Shown piece by piece: positions 34,990-43,869 of a stretch of 64,000 nt of DNA (the first letter of the stretch is position 1; every line of letters begins with the position of its first letter). The stretch is taken from positions 62,001 through 126,000 of the forward strand of contig NZ_SCNV01000014.1 in NCBI RefSeq assembly GCF_005503145.1, given 5' to 3'. Under the pieces are notes generated by a model, which saw only the letters and a list, made by a program, of their open reading frames with translations, did no database searches and was not told where the DNA came from. Both the position numbers and the translations under genes were made by a program. This stretch comes from Burkholderia sp. 4M9327F10 (GTDB lineage: Bacteria > Pseudomonadota > Gammaproteobacteria > Burkholderiales > Burkholderiaceae).

Positions 34990-35511
34990 CGGCTCTTCGT
35001 CGCCTTCGTCGTCGTCCTCGTCGAGCACTTCCAGGCCATCTGCGCCATGGGCATGCTCGTGCTGGATTTCGTCTTCGGTGGCGGGGCGCACGTCCTTGAC
35101 GGTCAGCGCGAAACGCAGCGCCATGCCGGCGAGCGGATGGTTGCCGTCGAGCACAACCTTGTCTTCTGCCACATCGGTGACGACGTAGACCAGCGAATCG
35201 ATATCTTCGTCGCCCTCTTCCGGCGTGCCTTCGAATTGCATACCGACTTCGAGCGGCTCGGGGAAGCGGGTGCGCGGCTCGATCTTCACCAGCTCGGGAT
35301 CGTATTCGCCGAACGCGTCCTGCGGTTCCAGTTGGATCTGGGTCTCGAAACCAGCCTCATGGCCGTCGAGCTCTTCCTCGATCTTGGGGAACGTGCCATC
35401 ATAGCCGCCGTGCAGATAGACCATCGGCTCGTCGCTCTCTTCAATCAGGTTGCCCTGCGCATCCGACAGCTTGTAAGCGACCGACACGACGGTGTTCTTT
35501 GCAATTTTCAT
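34969..35511 (-). CDS. slyD: FKBP-type peptidyl-prolyl isomerase, SlyD-like
   Basis: 180 residues. FKBP fold with the IF chaperone insert: MKIAKNTVVSVAYKLSDAQGNLIEES, then a flap around PLEVGMQFEGTPEEG and NHPLAGMALRFALTV near the end. It isomerises X-Pro bonds and chaperones folding proteins. The E. coli protein has a His/Cys-rich nickel-binding tail; here the tail has only HEHAHG, then a run of Asp and Glu ending PTLH, so nickel storage is likely much reduced. ATG at 35511 with GGAGAATCG upstream. Divergent from the JmjC oxygenase gene, 32 bases away. Confidence 0.92.
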   Translation of the reverse strand: MKIAKNTVVSVAYKLSDAQGNLIEESDEPMVYLHGGYDGTFPKIEEELDGHEAGFETQIQLEPQDAFGEYDPELVKIEPRTRFPEPLEVGMQFEGTPEEGDEDIDSLVYVVTDVAEDKVVLDGNHPLAGMALRFALTVKDVRPATEDEIQHEHAHGADGLEVLDEDDDEGDEEPSGPTLH

Positions 35512-35543
35512 TCGATTCTCCAGAATACAAATCACATTATACG

Positions 35544-36791
35544 ATGCCTAAGCGGCCCCTTGACCACCCGGCGCACGCAGCTTCTGCGCGGATTTCTTCG
35601 CCGCTTGCGCCGCCCTCGCCCGACGTGCCGACGCCGCTGCTCGGCAACCTCACACCGGCGCAATTCATGCGCCGCTACTGGCAAAAAAAGCCTCTGCTGA
35701 TTCGTCAGGCCATCCCGAACGTCGCCGCGCCGCTCTCGCGCGACGAGCTGTTCGAACTGGCCGATCAGGACGACGTGGAAGCGCGCCTCATTACGCACTT
35801 TCGCAACAAGTGGCAACTGGAACACGGCCCGTTTGCGGCTGACGAATTGCCCGCGCTCAAGCAGCGCGCATGGACGCTCCTCGTGCAGGGCGTCGACCTG
35901 CACGACGATCGCGCGCGCGCCCTGCTCGAGCGCTTCCGCTTCGTGCCAGACGCGCGTCTGGACGACCTGATGATCTCGTACGCAACCGATGGCGGCGGAG
36001 TCGGCCCGCACTTCGATTCGTACGACGTATTCCTGCTGCAGGTTCACGGCAAGCGCCGCTGGCGCATCAGCGCGCAGCGCGATCTGTCGCTGCGCCCCGG
36101 TGTGCCGTTGAAAGTTTTACAAAATTTCGAGCCGGAAGATGAATGGGTTCTCGAACCGGGCGACATGCTGTATCTTCCGCCGCATATCGCCCATGACGGG
36201 GTGGCGGAAGGCGAGTGCATGACGTGTTCGATCGGCTTCCGGGCGCCCTCCTCGAACGAGCTCACGGCGCAGTTTCTGTATCATCTCGCCGAGCGCGGAG
36301 AAAACGCGGCGGGCGGCGAACACGAAGGACATGCGCCGCAACTTTACCGCGACCCGCAGCAGCCGGCTGTGGCCCATCCGGCTGAGCTTCCGGCAGCGCT
36401 GATCGAGCGTGTAGGCGCGCTCCTTGCTCAGGTGAAATGGAACGAGCAGGACATTGCCTCGTTCCTCGGCACATACCTGAGCGAACCGAAACCGAGTGTG
36501 GTGTTCGATCCGCCGGAGCAGCCGCTCAATGAAGCCCGTTTTATTCAGCGCGCTTCAAAGTTGGGACTCAGACTCGACCGGAAGACGATTTTGCTGTACA
36601 ACAGCCGCTTTTTCTTCCTGAATGGGGAAGAAAACCGGCTTACAAGCCGTAAAAAATGGTTGATTGAATTCGCTGATAGCCGATGTATGAGTGCGAAACG
36701 CTTTGTAACACTCTCTGACGAATCATCGGTGACAGCATTGCTGCACGAGTGGTATTGTGCGGGCTGGATACAAGTGGGCGAGCTTGCCTAA
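35544..36791 (+). CDS. JmjC-domain ribosomal oxygenase (YcfD/RoxA-like)
   Basis: 415 residues. The Cupin_8/JmjC core follows a Pro-rich N-terminus: MRRYWQKKPLLIRQA, then the Fe(II) ligands in HFDSYDVFLLQ (His-x-Asp) and the second His in LPPHIAHDGV, with GKRRW and RAPSSNEL around the 2-oxoglutarate pocket. E. coli RoxA hydroxylates an arginine of ribosomal protein L16. The C-terminal half has the winged-helix-like region and the dimer segment of that group. Target here is inferred from the family. The start at 35544 gives MPKRPLDHP. Divergent from slyD. Confidence 0.9.
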   Translation: MPKRPLDHPAHAASARISSPLAPPSPDVPTPLLGNLTPAQFMRRYWQKKPLLIRQAIPNVAAPLSRDELFELADQDDVEARLITHFRNKWQLEHGPFAADELPALKQRAWTLLVQGVDLHDDRARALLERFRFVPDARLDDLMISYATDGGGVGPHFDSYDVFLLQVHGKRRWRISAQRDLSLRPGVPLKVLQNFEPEDEWVLEPGDMLYLPPHIAHDGVAEGECMTCSIGFRAPSSNELTAQFLYHLAERGENAAGGEHEGHAPQLYRDPQQPAVAHPAELPAALIERVGALLAQVKWNEQDIASFLGTYLSEPKPSVVFDPPEQPLNEARFIQRASKLGLRLDRKTILLYNSRFFFLNGEENRLTSRKKWLIEFADSRCMSAKRFVTLSDESSVTALLHEWYCAGWIQVGELA

Positions 36792-36862
36792 GCTTGTCTG
36801 CCTGTTATATGAAGTACTGTGAAATTTTGTATGAGAAAGACAACGTATTGACCCCGGATTTG

Positions 36863-36891
36863 TCGACGGTCGATACGAAAGTGCATATAAT
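36863..36891 (+). promoter_or_regulatory. Candidate sigma-70 promoter of the small lipoprotein gene
   Basis: TCGACG (36863-36868), 17 bases, then a perfect TATAAT (36886-36891). It predicts a leader of about 125 bases before the ATG at 37025. Confidence 0.6.
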
Positions 36892-37024
36892 TTCCGCCCA
36901 AGCCGTAGGGAAGATTCACGCTCTTCTGAAGTGCGTCTCCACCAGCGGCCCAGGTCGGTGTTGGAGCACATTACCGGTATTATTTTGCGCTGTTGCTTAC
37001 CTTTAACCATAAAAGGACGTGATC

Positions 37025-37294
37025 ATGAAGAAATCCCTCCTCGTAGCATCCCTGTTGGCAGCTGTGGCACTGGCTGCATGCAACAAGAGCAGCGACCAAG
37101 CAGCTGCCCCGGCTAGCGATGCATCGGCTGCTTCGGCACCTGCTGCTGCTTCGGATGCAGGCGCTGCTGCTTCGAGCGCTGCTGCTGCGAGCGACGCTGC
37201 TGCTTCGGCTACTGCCGCTGCTTCGGACGCAGGTGCTGCAGCTTCGGACGCTGCTGCTTCGGCTGCTGCTCCGGCTTCGGGCGCAAGCCAGTAA
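37025..37294 (+). CDS. Small Ala/Ser/Asp-rich lipoprotein
   Basis: 89 residues. Signal MKKSLLVASLLAAVALAAC ends in the lipobox LAAC, so the Cys at 19 is lipidated. The mature part is almost only Ala, Ser and Asp with some Gly, Thr and Pro, arranged as irregular ASDA/ASDAGAA/ASSAA units. It is likely disordered or helical. There is a good AAAAGGACGTGATC site and a perfect TATAAT upstream, and a very strong terminator after it, so it is a well-formed single-gene unit and may be highly expressed. Function unknown; small Burkholderia lipoproteins of this composition are known without assigned roles. Confidence 0.88.
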   Translation: MKKSLLVASLLAAVALAACNKSSDQAAAPASDASAASAPAAASDAGAAASSAAAASDAAASATAAASDAGAAASDAAASAAAPASGASQ

Positions 37295-37363
37295 GCTGTC
37301 GTACAGGGTTCGCCTCTGGGCGAAAACCACGCGGGGAGATCATTCCGGTCTCCCGGCGGGGTA

Positions 37364-37405
37364 AAGCAAAACGCCACGGATTCTCATCCGTGGCGTTTTG
37401 CTTTT
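37364..37405. terminator. Strong bidirectional terminator
   Basis: A perfect 17-base stem (37364-37380 with 37387-37403, loop TTCTCA) with AT-rich ends, AAGCAAAACG on the left and CGTTTTGCTTTT on the right. It separates the lipoprotein from the converging helicase gene. Confidence 0.93.
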
Positions 37406-37491
37406 CTGCTGCCGCTTTTTAGCAACCGTTTTTCAGGAGGCGGCTTTTCAGCGGCCGGCTTTCACGGCCACCCCGCCCCTATCCCCCTCGC

Positions 37492-39768
37492 TCAGCTCGC
37501 GGGGGCCGCGGCCCCTTCCTCAAAGAACTCACGCACCACATCGATCTCTCTCGTGCGCTTGAAGGGTGGCAGGCTCTGCCATATACGGCGCCCATAGGGT
37601 TTGTCGACCAGACGCGTATCGCAGATCATCAGCACGCCGCGATCGGTCTCAGCGCGAATCAGACGCCCTGCGCCCTGCTTGAGCGTAATCACTGCCTGCG
37701 GCAACTGGTGGACCGCAAATGGACTCAGCCCCTTCTTGGTCAGCGCATCGAGCCGGGCTGCCAGCACCGGGTCGTCAGGCGGCGCAAACGGCAGCTTGTC
37801 GATCACCACGAGCGAGAGCGCATCGCCGCGCACATCCACGCCTTCCCAGAAGCTCTGGCTGCCCACCAGAATCGCGTTGCCGTAGGTGCGGAAGCGCTCC
37901 AGCAACTCGGTGCGGCTCGCATCGCCCTGCACCAGCAGCGGATAATTCCAGCCGCGCGCTTCAATCGTATCGCGCAGCTTCGCGGCAATCCGGTCGACCG
38001 CGCGCAAGGTCGTGCAGAGCATGAACACGCCGCCGCCCGAGGCTTCGATGGCCGGCAACGCGGCTTCGAACACGGCGTCGGTGAACATCGGCGAAGACGG
38101 CTGCGGCAGATTGCGCGGCACGTACAGCAGCCCTTGAGACGGATAGTCGAACGGGCTGGGCAGCGTCATCGAGCGGCGCGCGTTCAGGCCCATCTGTGCC
38201 GCATAGTGGGTGAAATCGCCGCGCACCGAGAGCGTGGCCGAGGTGAAGATCCACGCCCGCGGCACGCCGGCGCGTTGCTTGGCAAAGATCGGCGCGACCG
38301 ACAGCGGTGTCTCGTGCAACTGCACGGTATGCGCGAAGACTTCGATCCAGCGCACCTTTTCGTTCGGATCGGTGACGGTAGCCTTGGCATCGGCAGCGCC
38401 CGAGGCCGCATCGCGTTCGGCCTCGGTCGGTGGCGTAGTCCAGCCTGACAGAATCCCCTGCAGTTCACGGGCGCGTCGCAGACAGGCGCCAATCGATTCA
38501 GCGCGCTCGGCCTGGCTCGACAAGGCGTCGGCCAGCGCGTCCAGTTCCGTTTCGAGCTTTTCCAGCGCAGGAAAAAGCGCGTGATCGTCGGGCAACTGGC
38601 CGATCGACAGGCGCACCGAGTCTTCCCTGAAGGCAACACGCACGTCGCGCGCCGAGCGTTCGAGCGCCGCGCCGAGCTTTACCCAGTCGACCACCTCGCG
38701 CGCATGGCCCAGACCCTCGGCCACCGAATCGCGGGCGAGTTCGAGGAACTGCGCGGTCGAAAGCGTCTCGCCGAAAAACAGCGTCGCCGTCTCCGGCAAT
38801 TGATGCGCTTCGTCGAAGATGATCGTGTTGGCGGTCGGCAGCAACTCGGCCATACCGGTGTCGCGCAACATGATGTCAGCGAAAAACAGGTGGTGGTTGA
38901 CCACCACGATATCGGCCTGCTGTGCTTCGCGGCGCGCCTGCATCACGAAGCATTCCTTGTAGTGCGGGCACTCCTGGCCGAGGCAATTCTCGCGCGTCGA
39001 GGTGACCATCGACCACACCGCGGCGGTTTCCGGCACACTCGCAAGTTCGGCCTTGTCGCCGGTGCGCGTGATCTTCGCAAAGCGGACGATGTCCTGCAGA
39101 TACGAGGTTTCCTGGCGCGACGGCAAGCGGCCGTTATCCGCGGTGCGCTGCAGGTAGTAATGGCACAGGTAGTTCGCACGGCCCTTGAGCATGGCCACCG
39201 AAACAGGCACCGCAAGCGCGTCGCGCACGGTGGGAATGTCGCGCTGGAACAACTGGTCCTGCAGGTGCTTGGTGCCGGTCGAGACGATCACCTTGCCGCC
39301 CCACAGCATGGCCGGCACCAGGTACGCATAGGTCTTGCCGGTACCCGTGCCCGCCTCCACGATCAGCGTGTTCTCGCTGCCGTCGAGACCGCCGGCCGCT
39401 TCGCTCGCACCCGCATCCGCGGATGCATCAGCCGGAGCTTCCCCAGCGGGCGCCTGCAGACGCCGGGCTGGACGCTTCTGCGCCTCGAACATCGCCGGCT
39501 CGGGCATCGCACGGCCCGACGCTTCCATCGCGGCGGCCACCGCACGCGCCATCTCGATCTGCGAGGCGCGCGAGCGGTAGCCGTCAATCTGGCGCGCCAG
39601 CAGGCCGTCGGCGGCAAAAATGTCGTCGAGCTCGGTCTTGCGGCGAGGGTTCAGCGCGGCCGCGAGCGCGCCCTCAGCGGCGCGTGGCTCGCGTGCGGAA
39701 GCGTCGTCGTCCGACGAGCCGCGCGAAGAAGAAACAAGCGGTGCATTCAAGGCAAGCGTTTCCTGCAA
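37492..39768 (-). CDS. ATP-dependent DNA helicase, DinG/YoaA type (Fe-S)
   Basis: 758 residues, superfamily 2, XPD-like. Walker A EAGTGTGKT comes after an unusual 120-residue N-terminus rich in Ala, Asp and Glu. The iron-sulfur cysteines are in RANYLCHYYL and CLGQECPHYKECF (four Cys). The DEAH box is IIFDEAHQLPE; the C-terminal helicase motifs include VGSQSFWEGVDVRG and LKQGAGRLIRAETDRG. Such helicases unwind 5'-overhang and structured DNA after damage. YoaA rather than DinG is favoured because the cysteine cluster is compact, but I cannot separate them firmly. ATG start at 39768. Confidence 0.92.
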   Translation of the reverse strand: MQETLALNAPLVSSSRGSSDDDASAREPRAAEGALAAALNPRRKTELDDIFAADGLLARQIDGYRSRASQIEMARAVAAAMEASGRAMPEPAMFEAQKRPARRLQAPAGEAPADASADAGASEAAGGLDGSENTLIVEAGTGTGKTYAYLVPAMLWGGKVIVSTGTKHLQDQLFQRDIPTVRDALAVPVSVAMLKGRANYLCHYYLQRTADNGRLPSRQETSYLQDIVRFAKITRTGDKAELASVPETAAVWSMVTSTRENCLGQECPHYKECFVMQARREAQQADIVVVNHHLFFADIMLRDTGMAELLPTANTIIFDEAHQLPETATLFFGETLSTAQFLELARDSVAEGLGHAREVVDWVKLGAALERSARDVRVAFREDSVRLSIGQLPDDHALFPALEKLETELDALADALSSQAERAESIGACLRRARELQGILSGWTTPPTEAERDAASGAADAKATVTDPNEKVRWIEVFAHTVQLHETPLSVAPIFAKQRAGVPRAWIFTSATLSVRGDFTHYAAQMGLNARRSMTLPSPFDYPSQGLLYVPRNLPQPSSPMFTDAVFEAALPAIEASGGGVFMLCTTLRAVDRIAAKLRDTIEARGWNYPLLVQGDASRTELLERFRTYGNAILVGSQSFWEGVDVRGDALSLVVIDKLPFAPPDDPVLAARLDALTKKGLSPFAVHQLPQAVITLKQGAGRLIRAETDRGVLMICDTRLVDKPYGRRIWQSLPPFKRTREIDVVREFFEEGAAAPAS

Positions 39769-39813
39769 AGTCCGGTGCGCGCGTGGCGACCCGGCGCCTG
39801 CCAGGTCGCGCGC

Positions 39814-40032
39814 CTAGGCGCGCGCGTCCGGTTCGAGCTGCAACTGCAGCAAGATGATGGTGTCCTTGACCTTGAGCTTGCGCTTCTTCAGGCGCTGCAG
39901 CTCAAGATCGTCGAAGCCGGGCTCATCCGACATTTTGTCGATCAGACGGTCCAGACCACTGTGTTCCGATTCCAGTTGCAGAATGCGGTCCTGAAGTGCG
40001 TTCGCGTCGATGACGTGATGATGGTCGCGCAT
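39814..40032 (-). CDS. YdcH-family (DUF465) small protein
   Basis: 72 residues. MRDHHHVIDANALQDRILQLESEHSGLDRLIDKM and the following basic helix (LQRLKKRKLKVKDTI) form the two-helix hairpin of the YdcH/DUF465 family. The ATG at 40032 is taken because the much longer open frame through it has no family sequence upstream. Function unknown. It follows the Gln-rich protein on the same strand and precedes the helicase by 45 bases. Confidence 0.88.
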   Translation of the reverse strand: MRDHHHVIDANALQDRILQLESEHSGLDRLIDKMSDEPGFDDLELQRLKKRKLKVKDTIILLQLQLEPDARA

Positions 40033-40117
40033 GCTCGCCTCCTCTCCCGATGTGGCGCTAGCTGCCTCGTGCAGCCCAGACGCCTGAGGTTGCTGTCCGG
40101 CTAAAAACGCGTTACTG

Positions 40118-41170
40118 CTATTGCTGTTGTTGCTGCTGCTTTTGCTGCTCGAGTTGCTGTTGCTGCTGCAACTGCTCCTGCTGTTTTTGCTGAGCCTTAT
40201 CGGCTGCCTGCTTCTGGCGCGTCTCGACGTCCTGCTTATGCTGCGCGGCCGTCTCCTGCTTGCGCTCATAGCTCTGCTGCTTCTCGATACGCTCCTGCGC
40301 CTTTTGCGCCCCCTGCTCGCGGGCCTGCTCGAGCTGGGTCTGGAAATTCGCCTGCTTCTGGTCGTACGCCTGCTGGTTCGCGGCCGCCTGCGGCGTACTG
40401 ATACCGCGTTGCGCCTGATCCAGCGCGTGCTGCTGCAACTTTTGCTGATAGGCCTGCTCGTTGGCCGCGCGCTGCGGCGCCTCCGCGTTGCGCTGAGCCT
40501 GGTCCAGTTGATGCTGACGCTGCTTCTCTTCGAAAGCCTGCTGATTGCCGGCCTCGTTCGCCGCCCGCTGCGGCGCGTTGGCCTCGTCCTGGGCGCGCTG
40601 CAAGGCTGCCTGCTGGTCGCGCTGCTGCGCGCGCTGCGTGCGCTCTTCCGAGTTGAGCGCGAGCTGCTCCTTGCGGATATCGGCCTGTACGACACGCATC
40701 CTGTCACGCGCCTTGTCGAGACAGTAGTTCACGAAAAACTTGCTATAACAGTTATGTTCGTCAACTGCGTACTGATAGTTGTTCTCCTCGGTGCGGCGGT
40801 TCAGGACATTCTGCCGCGCATCGAAGCCGTTATTCGCCGCCTGCGTGGCTCCAGCGTCCGACGCGCTCACCAGACTACCCGCCGCGCCACCCAGCGCGCT
40901 CTCATCCGGGCGCAGTACCGTACCGGAAGCCGCTGACCCCGCGGCATCCGCGGGGCTATCCACCAGGCCCGCAGAAGCCGCCAACGGCACGGAAGCCGCC
41001 GGTCCCGACACCGCCGGCTGGTCTTGCGCCAACGCCGGTGCGGACACGGCGAAAGAGGCGGCGGCAACGCCCAGCGCAGCGCAGGTGACGAGCGGCGCGG
41101 CAAGCGTGACGGTAAGCGAAGCAAGTGGAAAACGGGAGATCGGCAACGTCGTAGATGGGCAACGGGACAT
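40118..41170 (-). CDS. Exported Gln-rich coiled-coil repeat protein
   Basis: 350 residues. An N-terminal hydrophobic stretch and ASFAVSAPALAQDQ suggest a long Sec signal, followed by a Ser/Ala/Gly linker and a short conserved block with paired Cys (ENNYQYAVDEHNCYSKFFVNYCLDKARDRM). From about residue 178 it is one continuous charged/Gln helix. Three imperfect units of about 28 residues share APQRAANEQAYQQK-LQQH-LDQAQR. The end is almost only Gln. The Cys block plus helix is seen in other Burkholderiales hypothetical proteins; no function is known. Stop is TAG at 40118. Polyglutamine of this length is unusual in bacteria. Confidence 0.85.
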   Translation of the reverse strand: MSRCPSTTLPISRFPLASLTVTLAAPLVTCAALGVAAASFAVSAPALAQDQPAVSGPAASVPLAASAGLVDSPADAAGSAASGTVLRPDESALGGAAGSLVSASDAGATQAANNGFDARQNVLNRRTEENNYQYAVDEHNCYSKFFVNYCLDKARDRMRVVQADIRKEQLALNSEERTQRAQQRDQQAALQRAQDEANAPQRAANEAGNQQAFEEKQRQHQLDQAQRNAEAPQRAANEQAYQQKLQQHALDQAQRGISTPQAAANQQAYDQKQANFQTQLEQAREQGAQKAQERIEKQQSYERKQETAAQHKQDVETRQKQAADKAQQKQQEQLQQQQQLEQQKQQQQQQ

Positions 41171-41194
41171 GCCCGAAATTCTATCACCCCGCGG

Positions 41195-41222
41195 TTGAGC
41201 CCTTTGGCATTTATGGCAAAAT
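41195..41222 (+). promoter_or_regulatory. Possible promoter of tex overlapping an inverted repeat
   Basis: TTGAGC (41195-41200), 16 bases, CAAAAT (41217-41222). GGCATTT-ATGGCA-AAATGCC (41206-41225) is a perfect inverted repeat over the -10. Weak consensus. Confidence 0.35.
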
Positions 41223-41315
41223 GCCCCGCTTCAGCAACCCGGTCGCAGCGCGCACGCCTCCCGCGTGCCGTCACGCGCGGCCTCAGATTGAGTCCGGCAG
41301 GAACACCTAGACCCT

Positions 41316-43667
41316 ATGACGGAAACCGTAGCACTCAAGATCGTACAGCGCATTGCCAGCGAACTCTCCGTCCAGCCGCGCCAGGTCGCAGCGGCGGTGC
41401 AACTCCTCGACGAAGGCGCGACCGTTCCGTTTATCGCGCGCTACCGTAAGGAAGTGACCGACAACCTCGACGATACGCAACTGCGCAATCTCGAGGAACG
41501 GCTCCTGTATCTGCGCGAGCTGGAAGACCGGCGCGCCGCGATCGTTGCGAGCATCGAAGAACAGGGCAAGATGACCGACGAGTTGCGCTCCGCCATCGAA
41601 GGCGCGGACAGCAAGCAGGTGCTCGAAGACCTCTATCTGCCGTACAAGCCGAAGCGCCGCACGCGTGCGCAGATCGCCCGCGAAGCGGGGCTCGAACCCC
41701 TCGCGCAGGCTCTGCTGGCCAATCCGCTGCTCGATCCGCAGACCGAAGCCGCCCAATACGTGGACGCCGAAAAGGGCGTGGCCGACGTGAAGGCGGCGCT
41801 CGACGGCGCGCGCGACATCCTCTCCGAACAATTCGGCGAAACCGCCGAGCTGCTCGGCAAGCTGCGCGAGTACCTGTTCAACCAGGGCGTGGTGTCGTCG
41901 AAAGTGGTGGAAGGCAAGGAAAGCGCGGAAGAAGAGAAATTCCGCGATTACTACGACTATTCGGAAACCATCAGAACGGTGCCGTCGCACCGCGCGCTCG
42001 CCCTCTTCCGCGGCCGCAATGCCGGCGTACTGATGGTCAAGCTGGGCCTAGGCGAAGAGCTGGATGCGCAGGTGCCGCATCCGGGTGAAGCGCTGATTGC
42101 GCGCCACTTCGGCATTGCCAATCAGAACCGCCCGGCCGACAAATGGCTCGCCGACGTGTGCCGCTGGTGCTGGCGCGTCAAGGTGCAGCCGCACATCGAA
42201 AACGAACTGCTCACCAATCTGCGCGAAGAAGCCGAGCATGAGGCGATCCGCGTGTTTGCACGCAACCTGAAGGATCTGCTGCTGGCGGCGCCCGCCGGAC
42301 CGAAGGCGGTGATCGGCCTCGACCCGGGTCTGCGCACGGGCGTCAAGGTGGCCGTGGTCGACCGCACCGGCAAGGTGCTGGTGACCGATACGATTTACCC
42401 GCACGAGCCGCGCCGCGACTGGGACGGCTCGATCGCCAAACTCGCACGCATCTGCGCGCAAACGCAAGCCGAGCTGATCAGCATCGGCAACGGCACGGCC
42501 TCGCGCGAAACCGACAAGCTCGCAAGCGAGCTGATTGCGCGCCACCCGGAGTTCAAGCTGCAGAAGATCGTCGTGTCCGAAGCGGGCGCGTCGGTGTACT
42601 CGGCCTCCGAACTCGCGGCCAAGGAATTCCCCGACATGGACGTGTCGCTGCGCGGCGCGGTGTCGATTGCGCGGCGTCTGCAGGACCCGCTCGCCGAGCT
42701 CGTGAAAATCGAGCCAAAGGCGATCGGCGTCGGCCAGTATCAGCATGACGTGAACCAGCGCGAGCTGGCCCGCTCGCTCGACGCGGTGGTCGAGGACTGC
42801 GTGAACGCGGTCGGGGTCGATGCGAATACGGCATCGGTCGCGCTGCTTGCACGCGTCTCCGGTCTGAACGCCACGCTTGCGCGCAACATCGTCGACTTCC
42901 GCGACGCCAACGGTCCGTTCCCGTCGCGCGAACATCTGCGCAAGGTGCCGCGCCTGGGCGACAAGACCTTCGAACAGGCCGCGGGCTTCCTGCGCATCAA
43001 CAACGGCGAGAACCCGCTCGACCGTTCGTCGGTGCACCCGGAAGCGTATCCGGTGGTCGAGCGCATGCTCGCCAAAATCAGCAAGCAGGTGGGCGAAGTG
43101 CTCGGCAATCGTGAGGCGCTGTCAGGCCTGTCGCCGAGCGAATTCGTCGACGAACGCTTCGGTCTGCCTACCGTGCGCGACATTCTGGCGGAGCTCGAAA
43201 AGCCGGGCCGCGACCCGCGCCCCGAGTTCAAGACCGCCACCTTCCGCGAGGGTGTCGAGAAGATCTCCGATCTTTCGCCGGGCATGGTGCTCGAAGGCGT
43301 CGTGACCAACGTGGCGGCCTTCGGCGCGTTTATCGATATCGGCGTGCACCAGGACGGCCTGGTCCATGTGTCGGCCATGTCGACGAAGTTCATCAAGGAC
43401 CCGCACGAAGTCGTGAAGGCCGGCCAGATCGTCAAGGTCAAGGTGCTGGAAGTGGATGTGAAGCGTCAGCGTATTTCGCTGACCATGCGTCTGGCCGACG
43501 AGTTCGGTGCAACGGGTGCGGCAGGTGCAGGACCGCGCAGTGGCGGTGCCCAGCAGGACCGCGGCGCCGCCCGCCCGGGTGGCAATGGCCGCGGCGCACC
43601 GCAACGCTCGCGTGAACCGGAACCGTCCGGCGCGATGGCTGCGGCGTTCGCCAAGCTCAAGCGTTAA
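41316..43667 (+). CDS. tex: Transcription accessory protein Tex
   Basis: 783 residues, the usual size. Multi-domain RNA-binding protein: N-terminal Tex helical region ([28 protein letters not shown]), the YqgF-like fold ([18 protein letters not shown]), helix-hairpin-helix motifs and a C-terminal S1 domain ([31 protein letters not shown] near residues 650-720). The tail is Gly/Arg/Pro-rich, adding RNA affinity. In Bordetella and Pseudomonas Tex affects transcription of toxin and stress genes. It forms a single unit with its own terminator. Confidence 0.96.
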   Translation: MTETVALKIVQRIASELSVQPRQVAAAVQLLDEGATVPFIARYRKEVTDNLDDTQLRNLEERLLYLRELEDRRAAIVASIEEQGKMTDELRSAIEGADSKQVLEDLYLPYKPKRRTRAQIAREAGLEPLAQALLANPLLDPQTEAAQYVDAEKGVADVKAALDGARDILSEQFGETAELLGKLREYLFNQGVVSSKVVEGKESAEEEKFRDYYDYSETIRTVPSHRALALFRGRNAGVLMVKLGLGEELDAQVPHPGEALIARHFGIANQNRPADKWLADVCRWCWRVKVQPHIENELLTNLREEAEHEAIRVFARNLKDLLLAAPAGPKAVIGLDPGLRTGVKVAVVDRTGKVLVTDTIYPHEPRRDWDGSIAKLARICAQTQAELISIGNGTASRETDKLASELIARHPEFKLQKIVVSEAGASVYSASELAAKEFPDMDVSLRGAVSIARRLQDPLAELVKIEPKAIGVGQYQHDVNQRELARSLDAVVEDCVNAVGVDANTASVALLARVSGLNATLARNIVDFRDANGPFPSREHLRKVPRLGDKTFEQAAGFLRINNGENPLDRSSVHPEAYPVVERMLAKISKQVGEVLGNREALSGLSPSEFVDERFGLPTVRDILAELEKPGRDPRPEFKTATFREGVEKISDLSPGMVLEGVVTNVAAFGAFIDIGVHQDGLVHVSAMSTKFIKDPHEVVKAGQIVKVKVLEVDVKRQRISLTMRLADEFGATGAAGAGPRSGGAQQDRGAARPGGNGRGAPQRSREPEPSGAMAAAFAKLKR

Positions 43668-43766
43668 AGCCCCCTGGGCGCGACGGGCGCACACGCGTTC
43701 GGTCGCCGCTTCGCGGGGCAAGCGGTGAGCCGTCGCACCGGCTCGCACTGCCAGAAACAACGCACA

Positions 43767-43807
43767 ACAAAAAACCCACGCAGATGAAAACCGCGTGGGT
43801 TTTTTGT
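43767..43807. terminator. Terminator after tex, bidirectional
   Basis: ACAAAAAACCCACGC, loop AGATGAAAACC, GCGTGGGTTTTTTGT: a perfect 15-base stem with T runs on both strands, between converging tex and kup. Confidence 0.92.
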
Positions 43808-43869
43808 TGGCTGAGCCCCCTGGAGTGGCGCCTTCAGGAAGCATTCACGAATGCGCTACCGCCTGAAGC

